This document shows positions 1-7,380 of a stretch of DNA of 64,000 bases, one piece after another (positions within the stretch are counted from its first letter, which is position 1; the number at the start of each line of letters is the position of its first letter). The DNA is from Mycobacterium sp. 852002-50816_SCH5313054-b. Its GTDB lineage: Bacteria; Actinomycetota; Actinomycetes; Mycobacteriales; Mycobacteriaceae. The notes beneath the pieces are model-generated. The model was not told where the DNA came from. It was given only the letters and a program-made list of their open reading frames with translations, and made no database searches. The stretch spans positions 50,391 through 114,390 of the forward strand of contig NZ_LZIC01000069.1 of the NCBI RefSeq assembly GCF_001667185.1, written 5' to 3'. The position numbers were made by a program, and so were the translations under genes.

Positions 1-446
1 ACGGTGTCGACAAGCAGTTCACCGATGTCGCCCAGAAGAATCCGCAGTGGAAGGGCAAGAAGGCGCTGCTGATGCAGGGCACGTTCTTTCAGGGCACGGT
101 GGTCGCGACCCTGGCGGGCTGGCGCACCGACTTCCTCAACCAGATGGGCCTCGTCATCTCCGACGGCATCAAGCCCTTCGGCAGCGATCATCGCGCCGTC
201 ATCCCGCGCGATCAGATCAAGCCGGTGCTCGATTCCGCCGACGTGGTGATCTGGACGACCGAAAGCCCCGACGAGCAAAAGGCGCTCCTGGCCGACCCGG
301 AGGTGGCGGGCACGCTCGCGACCGCCCAGAACCGCCACATCTTCACCACCAAGGACCAGGCCGGCGCGATCGCGTTCGCGTCGCCGCTGAGCTACCCGGT
401 CATCGCCGATCAACTGCCGCCGCAGCTGGGCAAAATCCTGGGTTAG
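1..446 (+). CDS. fecB2: Iron-siderophore ABC transporter substrate-binding lipoprotein, C-terminal part
   Basis: The first base in frame is position 3 and the gene begins before the window; 147 residues of the C-terminal lobe remain. The sequence contains GWRTDFLNQMGL, a DVVIWTTE segment and a closing SYPVIADQLPPQLGKIL helix. This is the usual end of class III (FecB/FhuD-type) periplasmic binding proteins, which hold a ferric siderophore outside the membrane and deliver it to an ABC permease. By position next to the pxpBC-like pair it corresponds to Rv0265c. The signal peptide and lipobox are not in the window, so attachment as a lipoprotein is assumed from the family. The ligand cannot be read from this fragment. 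Confidence 0.8.
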   Translation, partial: GVDKQFTDVAQKNPQWKGKKALLMQGTFFQGTVVATLAGWRTDFLNQMGLVISDGIKPFGSDHRAVIPRDQIKPVLDSADVVIWTTESPDEQKALLADPEVAGTLATAQNRHIFTTKDQAGAIAFASPLSYPVIADQLPPQLGKILG

Positions 447-547
447 CGCCGCCCTGTTTGAGCGTTCGCTAAGGCACCTCTGGCAGTGCTCGAAAATCCG
501 TCCGCATCCCCTCCCGCCTGCCCCGATCGCGGAGTTACCGTCGAGTA

Positions 548-1222
548 ATGAGCGTGACGGACATGAGCGGGGGTGTCCCCACGGGGTTGTCGACCGACCT
601 GGTCGGCAACACCGTCTACGACTACGGCGACCAAGCGCTGATGCTCCAATGCGGCAGCACCGCCGAGGTACTGGCGTGGGTGGACGCCCTGCGCGCGGCC
701 GCATTGCCCGGTGTGCTCGACATCGTCCCCGCCGCCCGCACCGTGCTGGTCAAGCTCGACGACCCCCGCTGGCAGGGGGTGACCCGGCAGCGGCTCCGCA
801 AGATGCGGGTCACCGCCACCGCGGACGCCGCGACCGGCCGCGGCGCCGACGTGGTGATCGACGTCGTCTACGACGGCCCGGACCTCCGCGAGGTCGCCGA
901 GGCCACCGGGCTGACCGCGGCGCAGGTGATCGACGCCCACACCTCCAGCCTCTGGCGGGTCGGATTCAGCGGATTCGCACCGGGTTTCGCGTACTTGGTC
1001 GACGGCGACGCGCGGCTGCGGGTGCCGCGCCGCGCGGAGCCCCGAACCTCGGTGCCGGCCGGCTCCGTCGCCCTCGCCGGGGAATTCAGCGCGGTATATC
1101 CGCGGCAGTCGCCCGGCGGCTGGCAGCTCATCGGGCGCACCGACGCCGTCCTGTGGGACCTCGAACGTCCCAGCCCGGCGTTGCTGACGCAGGGCATGTG
1201 GGTTCGGTTCCGGGCGGTCTGA
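548..1222 (+). CDS. pxpB: 5-oxoprolinase-like subunit B (KipI/allophanate hydrolase subunit 1 family)
   Basis: A 224-aa protein, about the usual length of the PxpB/KipI family. The family signature is clear in the second half: [19 protein letters not shown], followed by [23 protein letters not shown] and [15 protein letters not shown]. PxpB works with PxpC and PxpA to hydrolyse 5-oxoproline to glutamate; older annotations call it an allophanate hydrolase subunit. pxpC follows after 10 bp, so the two form one transcription unit. No pxpA (LamB/YcsF) gene is visible. The ATG at 548 matches the start I recall for Rv0264c; a second ATG lies at 566, and the possible ribosome site GGAG at 531 is rather distant. 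Confidence 0.85.
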   Translation: MSVTDMSGGVPTGLSTDLVGNTVYDYGDQALMLQCGSTAEVLAWVDALRAAALPGVLDIVPAARTVLVKLDDPRWQGVTRQRLRKMRVTATADAATGRGADVVIDVVYDGPDLREVAEATGLTAAQVIDAHTSSLWRVGFSGFAPGFAYLVDGDARLRVPRRAEPRTSVPAGSVALAGEFSAVYPRQSPGGWQLIGRTDAVLWDLERPSPALLTQGMWVRFRAV

Positions 1223-1232
1223 GGAGGTAGCC

Positions 1233-2144
1233 ATGGTGACCCTGGAAATCCTGCGCACCGGCCCGTTCGCCGTCGTCGAGGACCTCGGCCGTCCGGGGCT
1301 GGCCCATCTCGGCGTCAGCCGTTCGGGGGCCGCCGACCGCAGTGCCCACCGGCTGGCCAACCGGCTGGTCGCCAACCCAGATGACCGCGCGACGGTCGAG
1401 GTGACGTTCGGCGGCCTGTGCGCCCGGGTCCGCGGCGGCGACGTCGACATCGCGGTGACGGGCGCCGACACCGACCCCACCGTGGACGGAATCGAGTTCG
1501 GCACCAACAGCATTCACCACGTTCGCGACGGGCAGGTGATCACCCTGGGCACCCCGCGCGCGGGCCTGCGGACGTACCTGGCGGTGCGCGGCGGCATCTG
1601 CGCGGAGCCGGTACTGGGATCGCGCAGCTACGACGTGATGTCGGCGATCGGCCCGGCGCCGCTGCGGGCCGGCGACCGGCTGGCGGTCGGCGCGCACACG
1701 GACGACTACCCCGAGCTGGACCAGGCCCCGGTGGCGGGCATCGCCGAACACCTCGTGGAGCTGCGGGCGGTGCCGGGGCCGCGCGACGACTGGTTGGTGG
1801 ATCCCGACGCGCTCGTGCACACGATCTGGATGGCGTCCGACCGCAGCGACCGGGTGGGGATGCGCTTGGAGGGCCGCCCGCTGCAGCACCGTTACCCCGA
1901 CCGCCAGCTGCCCAGCGAGGGAACGACCCGCGGCGCGATCCAGGTGCCGCCCAACGGTTTACCGGTGATCCTGGGACCCGACCATCCGGTGACCGGCGGC
2001 TACCCGGTGGTGGGCGTGGTCACCGACGAGGACATCGACAAGGTCGCCCAGGTACGACCCGGCCAGTACGTGCGGCTGCACTGGGCGCGGCCCCGGTCCG
2101 CGGGACGGCCGGTTTCGAGCGCCGCGGGGTCGCCATTCTCCTAG
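1233..2144 (+). CDS. pxpC: 5-oxoprolinase-like subunit C (KipA/allophanate hydrolase subunit 2 family)
   Basis: A 303-aa biotin-dependent-carboxyltransferase-type protein that partners PxpB. Family motifs include the N-terminal [35 protein letters not shown], and near the C-terminus [20 protein letters not shown] followed by [16 protein letters not shown] strong GAGGAGGT ribosome site lies just before the ATG, 10 bp after pxpB. The last 20 or so residues (basic, Ser/Pro rich) are beyond the conserved fold. It corresponds to Rv0263c. The catalytic role rests on family knowledge. Confidence 0.86.
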   Translation: MVTLEILRTGPFAVVEDLGRPGLAHLGVSRSGAADRSAHRLANRLVANPDDRATVEVTFGGLCARVRGGDVDIAVTGADTDPTVDGIEFGTNSIHHVRDGQVITLGTPRAGLRTYLAVRGGICAEPVLGSRSYDVMSAIGPAPLRAGDRLAVGAHTDDYPELDQAPVAGIAEHLVELRAVPGPRDDWLVDPDALVHTIWMASDRSDRVGMRLEGRPLQHRYPDRQLPSEGTTRGAIQVPPNGLPVILGPDHPVTGGYPVVGVVTDEDIDKVAQVRPGQYVRLHWARPRSAGRPVSSAAGSPFS

Positions 2145-2170
2145 CGCCGACCGGTGGACAGGGCTGGTAG

Positions 2171-2725
<555 letters not shown>

Positions 2726-3142
2726 TAAGGCGAATTTCCGCAGTGGCGTGAAGCCGCGGAATTCCGTTTCAAACGAAATGTATTCCAGCTCACACCAAAT
2801 CCCACAACCGCGCGAAATCACTTGACGCGGCAGCTATTACCGTTGCCGAATTGTTGCTCAGCTCTTTACCAGATAACTGGGATTCAACTTACAGGCGATA
2901 TCGGCCGGATCGAGTTGACGGGCTTCTGTCTTTAATGTGAGCATCGAAACGTACGGCGGGGCAAGTCTCTTCGTTCGCGCGACCTTGCGCGATCAAATCG
3001 GCGCGCCCGCGGTTGACGGCAGTGAGTCATCAACGCGCCCAGGCCATTTCGCCTGGGGGTGAGCCCTTGCGAGACCCGGCGACATCGTCGTCGCCGCCCG
3101 GGACAAACCCGCTGGAAGAGTTGGCAGAAAGGTGCAGACAGC
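2726..3142 (+). promoter_or_regulatory. 417-bp gene-free leader upstream of narK3 with two hairpins
   Basis: No coding region is evident here: the short ORFs have no family resemblance. The part nearest narK3 can fold. CCCAGGC at 3038-3044 pairs perfectly with GCCTGGG at 3051-3057 over a 6-nt loop, and GGCGAC at 3078-3083 pairs with GTCGCC at 3090-3095. A weakly AT-rich stretch around 2925-2940 could hold the promoter. The arrangement fits a structured 5' untranslated leader for narK3, but it matches no riboswitch consensus I know. The probable narK3 ribosome site, AGAAAGG, is at about 3127-3132. Confidence 0.35.
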
Positions 3143-4549
3143 ATGGGCCGCAGCCACCGCATCACGAACTGGGATCCGGAAGACGCGGCCGCCTGGGAGG
3201 CCGGCAACAACAAGATCGCCCGGCGCAATCTGCTGTGGATCATCGCCTGCGACCACATCGCCTTCGGCGTCTGGACCCTGTTTCCGGTGATGGCGCTGTT
3301 CATGCCGCAGAACGTGTACGGCTTTTCGGCTGCCGACAAATTCCTGCTCGGCGCGACCGCAACTTTCGTGGCGGCATGCCTGCGTATCCCCTACTCACTG
3401 GGCATCGCCACCTTCGGTGGCCGCAACTGGACCGTGTTCTCAATCGTGGCGTTGCTGGTGCCCACCGTCGGCACGATCTGGCTGCTCGCCCACCCCGGCC
3501 TGCCACTGTGGCCATATCTGGTGTGCGCGGCGCTGACCGGAATGGGCGGGGCCAACTACGCGGCGTCGATGACCAACACCAACTTCTTCTACCCGCACCG
3601 GCGCAAAGGGTTTGCGCTCGGGTTCAACGCCGGGGCCGGCAACCTCGGGGTGCCGATGATCCAGCTGGTCGGGCTGCTGGTGATCGCCATCGCCGGCCAC
3701 CGCCAGCCGTACTGGGTGTGCGGCCTTTATCTGCTCCTGCTGACCGCCGTGGCCCTGGGTGCGACCCGCTACATGGACAACCTGGCGCACGCCACCTACG
3801 ACGTCAGCCATCTGCGCTCGATCCTGTCCGAGCGCGACACGTGGGTGCTCGCGATGCTCTACCTCGGCACCTTCGGCTCCTGGATCGGTTTCTCGTTCGC
3901 GTTCGGCCAGATCCTGCAGATCAACTTCGTCGGGACCGGGCAGAGCCACGCCGACGCCGCGCTGCACGCCTCCGAATTCGCCTTCATCGGCCCGGCGTTG
4001 GGGTCGGTGGCGCGAATTTACGGCGGTAGGCTGGCCGACCGCATCGGTGGCAGCCGCGTCACCCTGGCGGTGCTCGCGACCATGGGGGTCGCCACCGCGT
4101 TCCTGGTCGCCCTCAGCACCCACGACGACCGCACTCCCGGCCTCACCACAACGGCCACCATGGTCGGCTACGTCTGCGGGTTCATGGCCCTTTTCGTCCT
4201 GGCCGGGTTGGGGAATGGTTCGGTGTACAAGATGATCCCCTCGGTCTTCGAGGCGCGCAGCCACCGGCTCGGCCTGACCGACACCGACCGCCGTCGTTGG
4301 TCGCAAGCCACGTCGGGCGCGGTCATCGGGTTCGTTGCCGCTTTCGGCGCGCTCGGCGGCGTGGGGATCAATCTCGCGCTGCGCCAGTCCTACCTGAGCA
4401 CCGGCACCGACACGTTGGCGTTCTGGGTCTTCCTGTTTTTCTATGTCGCCGCAGCGGTTTTGACGTGGGCGCGTTACGTGCGCCGGCCCGCGTCGGCGGC
4501 CCCGGACGTGGCGAGCTCGCAGGCCCAGACTGAGTTCGCACGGGTGTGA
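3143..4549 (+). CDS. narK3: Nitrate/nitrite MFS transporter NarK3
   Basis: A 468-aa major facilitator protein of the NarK/NasA family, the same length as Rv0261c. It has about 12 hydrophobic helices starting near residue 33 (LLWIIACDHIAFGVWTLFPV). Family signatures are the glycine-rich GMGGANYAASMTNTNFFYP in helix 5 and VCGFMALFVLAGLGNGSVYKMIP further on. It should move nitrate and/or nitrite across the inner membrane, feeding NirBD. The frame is open from 3059, but the ATG at 3143 (MGRSHRITNWDPEDA) has a ribosome site about 10 bp upstream and gives the family length. nnaR follows 77 bp downstream. Confidence 0.92.
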   Translation: MGRSHRITNWDPEDAAAWEAGNNKIARRNLLWIIACDHIAFGVWTLFPVMALFMPQNVYGFSAADKFLLGATATFVAACLRIPYSLGIATFGGRNWTVFSIVALLVPTVGTIWLLAHPGLPLWPYLVCAALTGMGGANYAASMTNTNFFYPHRRKGFALGFNAGAGNLGVPMIQLVGLLVIAIAGHRQPYWVCGLYLLLLTAVALGATRYMDNLAHATYDVSHLRSILSERDTWVLAMLYLGTFGSWIGFSFAFGQILQINFVGTGQSHADAALHASEFAFIGPALGSVARIYGGRLADRIGGSRVTLAVLATMGVATAFLVALSTHDDRTPGLTTTATMVGYVCGFMALFVLAGLGNGSVYKMIPSVFEARSHRLGLTDTDRRRWSQATSGAVIGFVAAFGALGGVGINLALRQSYLSTGTDTLAFWVFLFFYVAAAVLTWARYVRRPASAAPDVASSQAQTEFARV

Positions 4550-4626
4550 GCGCCGTCGCAACAGGAGCAATGCGTCAGCAATTCCCCGGTAACGCGTCGG
4601 AAACGTCACAGGCCTACACAGGTCAT

Positions 4627-5778
4627 ATGGCCGAACCAAAATCCGCGCCGCTCACCGGCTACCGGGTTGCGGTCACGTCCGCCCGCCGCGCCGAGGAGCT
4701 GTGCGCGCTCTTGAGCCGGCAGGGCGCCGAGGTTTGCAGCGCCCCCGCGATCAACATGATCGCGCTGCCCGACGATGACGAATTACACAGGCACACAGCG
4801 GCTTTGATCGCGGATCCCCCCGACATCCTGGTCGTGCACACCGGCATCGGATTCCGCGGCTGGCTCGCGGCGGCCGAGGGGTGGGGCCTGGCCAACCAGC
4901 TCGTCACGTCGTTGTCGTCGGCGCGGATCGTCTCGCGCGGGCCGAAGGGGACCGGAGCGGTGCGCGCCGCCGGGCTGCACGAGGAGTGGTCCCCTGAGTC
5001 CGAATCCTCACACGAGGTGCTCGAGTATCTGCTCGAGTCGGGCGTATCCGGGCTGCGCGTCGCCATCCAGCTGCACGGCGCCGCCGACGCCTGGGACCCT
5101 TTCCCGGAGTTCCTCGGCGGGCTGCGCTTCGCGGGAGCCGACGTGATCCCGATCCGGGTCTACCGGTGGAAGCCAACGCCATTGGGCGGCGATTTCGACC
5201 AGCTGGTCACCGGGATCGCGCGCCGGCAGTTCGATGCGGTCACCTTCACGTCGGCGCCCGCGGCCGCCGCGGTGCTGGAACGCAGCCGAGAGCTCAGCAT
5301 CGAGGACCAGGTGCTGGGGGCCCTGCGCACCGATGTGCACGCGATGTGCGTCGGCCCGGTGACGTCCAAACCGTTGATCCGCAAGGGCGTGCCGACATCG
5401 GCGCCCGAGCGAATGAGGTTGGGGGCCTTGGCCCGGCATATCGCCGAGGAGTTGCCGCTGCTGGGATCGTGCACCGTCAAGGTGGCCGGCCACACGCTCG
5501 ACATCCGCGGCACCTGCGTGCTGGTGGACGGTTCGATCAAGCTGCTGTCGCCGTCGGGGATGTCGGTGCTGCGCGCACTGGCACAACGGCCCGGCGACGT
5601 CGTCGCGCGCACCGATCTGTTGCGGGTGCTGCCGGGCAACAGCAACGATCCGCACGCGGTCGACACGGCCGTGCTGCGACTGCGAACTGCCCTGGGCGAC
5701 AAAAACATGGTCGCGACCGTGGTCAAGCGGGGTTACCGGCTCGCCGTCGACGATCCCAAGGGCGACCCGTGGACCTGA
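4627..5778 (+). CDS. nnaR: Nitrite/nitrate assimilation regulator NnaR (HemD-like domain plus winged helix)
   Basis: A 383-aa two-domain protein. Residues about 10-260 resemble uroporphyrinogen-III synthase (GYRVAVTSARRAEELCALL, then DAVTFTSAPAAAAVLERS). Residues about 285-375 form an OmpR-type winged helix (LLSPSGMSVLRALAQRPGDVV, HAVDTAVLRLRTALGDKN, VVKRGYRLAVD). Homologues Rv0260c and M. smegmatis NnaR activate nitrite assimilation genes, and the placement beside narK3 and nirBD fits. The ATG at 4627 matches the recalled Rv0260c start; an in-frame GTG at 4546 overlaps the narK3 stop and is a less likely alternative. Whether the HemD-like domain is a sensor or still catalytic cannot be decided here. 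Confidence 0.88.
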   Translation: MAEPKSAPLTGYRVAVTSARRAEELCALLSRQGAEVCSAPAINMIALPDDDELHRHTAALIADPPDILVVHTGIGFRGWLAAAEGWGLANQLVTSLSSARIVSRGPKGTGAVRAAGLHEEWSPESESSHEVLEYLLESGVSGLRVAIQLHGAADAWDPFPEFLGGLRFAGADVIPIRVYRWKPTPLGGDFDQLVTGIARRQFDAVTFTSAPAAAAVLERSRELSIEDQVLGALRTDVHAMCVGPVTSKPLIRKGVPTSAPERMRLGALARHIAEELPLLGSCTVKVAGHTLDIRGTCVLVDGSIKLLSPSGMSVLRALAQRPGDVVARTDLLRVLPGNSNDPHAVDTAVLRLRTALGDKNMVATVVKRGYRLAVDDPKGDPWT

Positions 5779-6545
5779 TCCTGGCCGCGCACGGCACCCG
5801 CCGACCGGGCGGTGTCACGATGATCGGCGACCTTGCGGCGCGAGTGAGCGCACTGCTCGACCGCCGCGTGCAGGTCGCGTTCGTCGACGTGTTGGGCCCC
5901 AGCCCCAGCGAGGTGCTGTCGCGGGCGGCGGCAGGCGGCCGCCCCGCGGTCGTGGTGCCGGCGTTCTTGTCGCGGGGCTATCACGTGCGCACCGACCTGC
6001 CCGCCCATGTCGCGACCAGCGGCCACCCGCACGTCACCCTCGCCCCCGCCCTGGGGCCGAGCGGGGAGATCGCGCGTATAGTCGCCGACCAGTTGGTGAA
6101 ATCCGGCTGGCGGCTGGGCGATTCGGTCATCCTCGCGGCGGCGGGCACCACGGATCCGCGGGCGCGCGCCGACTTGCACGTCACCGCAACGACCTTGTCG
6201 GCCATGGTCGGCGCGCGGGTGCGGCTGGGATTCGCGGCCACCGGCGATCCGTCCGTGGCCGACGCGGTGGCCGCCGCCCGGCGCGGCGGTGCACGGCGCG
6301 TGGTGGTCGCCTCCTACCTCCTGGCCGACGGCCTGTTTCAACAACGCCTGCTGGCCAGCGGTGCCGATGTGGTGAGCCAACCGCTGGGCACCCACCCCGG
6401 CCTGGCCCGGCTCGTTGCGCATCGATTCCGCCGGGCCGTGCCGGGGCTCGTCCCCGTCACGGCGCGGCACGCGTCGCGCCGGCCCAGCCTTCTGCTGGCT
6501 CATGGACCCCACCTGAAGAGGCACGCCGGGGCCCGCGACGCTTGA
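5769..6545 (+). CDS. Sirohydrochlorin chelatase-like protein (CbiX/SirB family)
   Basis: A 258-aa protein starting with GTG at 5769 inside the last codons of nnaR (10-bp overlap), giving MDLILAAHGTRRPG. It has two CbiX-like halves. LAAHGT and PAFLSRGYHVRTDLP supply the two metal-site histidines of the first half, and VVASYLLADGLFQQRLLASGAD marks the second. The family inserts Fe2+ or Co2+ into sirohydrochlorin. Because NirB needs siroheme, a ferrochelatase role for nitrite reductase is the simplest inference. It corresponds to Rv0259c. The overlap with nnaR indicates translational coupling. Confidence 0.82.
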   Translation: MDLILAAHGTRRPGGVTMIGDLAARVSALLDRRVQVAFVDVLGPSPSEVLSRAAAGGRPAVVVPAFLSRGYHVRTDLPAHVATSGHPHVTLAPALGPSGEIARIVADQLVKSGWRLGDSVILAAAGTTDPRARADLHVTATTLSAMVGARVRLGFAATGDPSVADAVAAARRGGARRVVVASYLLADGLFQQRLLASGADVVSQPLGTHPGLARLVAHRFRRAVPGLVPVTARHASRRPSLLLAHGPHLKRHAGARDA

Positions 6546-6576
6546 TCTTTGATCGCATACCGGCGATTCTGGCTTC

Positions 6577-7029
6577 ATGCCTAGCCGCGAAGAACCCTCG
6601 CGCGGGCTCCTTGACCCGGTGGCGAAGATGCTGCGGTTGCCCTTCGGCACACCGGAGTTCATCGATCGGATCGTCACCGGCGGGGTCAACCAGGTGGGCC
6701 GCCGCACGCTGCACATGCTGATCACCACCTGGGACGCGGCCGGCGGCGGCCCCTTCGCGGCCAGCGCGGTCGCCTCCACCGGGATGGCCAAGACCGCCGA
6801 AATCGTCGAGGCCATGTTCATCGGCCCGGTTTTCGGCCCGATCCTGAAGATGCTGGGCGCCGACAAGGCGGCCGTGCGGGCGTCGTTGTGCGCCTCCCAG
6901 CTGGTCGGCCTCGGCATCATGCGCTATGGGATTCGCTCCGAGCCGCTGCACTCGATGTCGGTCGACACGCTGGTCGACGCGATCGGCCCGACGATGCAGC
7001 GCTATTTGGTCGGCGACATCTCCCGCTAG
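6577..7029 (+). CDS. TetR-type ligand-binding domain protein without DNA-binding domain
   Basis: A 150-aa protein resembling only the C-terminal half of TetR/AcrR regulators. It has LLDPVAKMLRLPFGTPEFID at the start, then ASLCASQLVGLGIMRYGIRSEPLHSM and LVDAIGPTMQRYLVGDI at the end, a pattern of the actinobacterial TetR_C domain. No helix-turn-helix precedes it, and only 31 bp separate it from the chelatase gene, so there is no room for one. It corresponds to Rv0258c, which is about the same length, so the short form looks ancestral rather than a local deletion. It may bind a ligand or heterodimerise with a full TetR protein. Function unknown. Confidence 0.75.
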   Translation: MPSREEPSRGLLDPVAKMLRLPFGTPEFIDRIVTGGVNQVGRRTLHMLITTWDAAGGGPFAASAVASTGMAKTAEIVEAMFIGPVFGPILKMLGADKAAVRASLCASQLVGLGIMRYGIRSEPLHSMSVDTLVDAIGPTMQRYLVGDISR

Positions 7030-7032
7030 CCC

Positions 7033-7380
7033 TCAGGCGGCGATCTGGATTTCGCCCTCGGGCGTCACGCGCACCTGATACACCGGCACCGAGACCCGCG
7101 GGTCGTCCAGGCAGGAGCCGTCCTCGAGCGCGAAAGCCTGTTTCAGCAAGGGGGATTGGACGGTGACGCGGCCACCGCGGTCCCCGACGATCCCGCGCGA
7201 GAGCACGGCCGCCCCGGAAAAGGGATCGATGTTGCTGACCGCGTGCACCGACCCGTCGTCCAGCCGGAACAGCGCCGCCTGCGTCCCGTCGTCGAGCAGC
7301 ACTCCGACGCCACGACCCGGAATGAGGCGGTCGTAGGCGCAGGCGGTCGTCCATACCTGAATGTCGTTGAGAACTGTCAT
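7033..7380 (-). CDS. nirD: Assimilatory nitrite reductase small subunit NirD
   Basis: A 115-aa Rieske-fold protein. It starts MTVLNDIQVWTTACAYDRLIPGRG and contains ALFRLDDGSVHAVSNIDPFSGAAVLSRGIVGD and VTVQSPLLKQAFALEDGSC. As in other bacterial NirD proteins, the C-H...C-H cluster ligands of true Rieske proteins are absent, so it probably binds no iron-sulfur centre. It partners NirB in NADH-dependent reduction of nitrite to ammonia in the cytoplasm. The start codon overlaps the nirB stop (ATGA), so the two are translationally coupled. It corresponds to Rv0253 and converges on the gene at 6577. Confidence 0.92.
   Translation of the reverse strand: MTVLNDIQVWTTACAYDRLIPGRGVGVLLDDGTQAALFRLDDGSVHAVSNIDPFSGAAVLSRGIVGDRGGRVTVQSPLLKQAFALEDGSCLDDPRVSVPVYQVRVTPEGEIQIAA

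Noticed and set aside
2936..2951. Crp site upstream of narK3
   Set aside because: Only one half, TGTGA, is present and no TCACA at the proper distance.
2726..3142. Cobalamin, TPP or c-di-AMP riboswitch before narK3
   Set aside because: Stem-loops exist, but none of the conserved boxes of these riboswitches were found.
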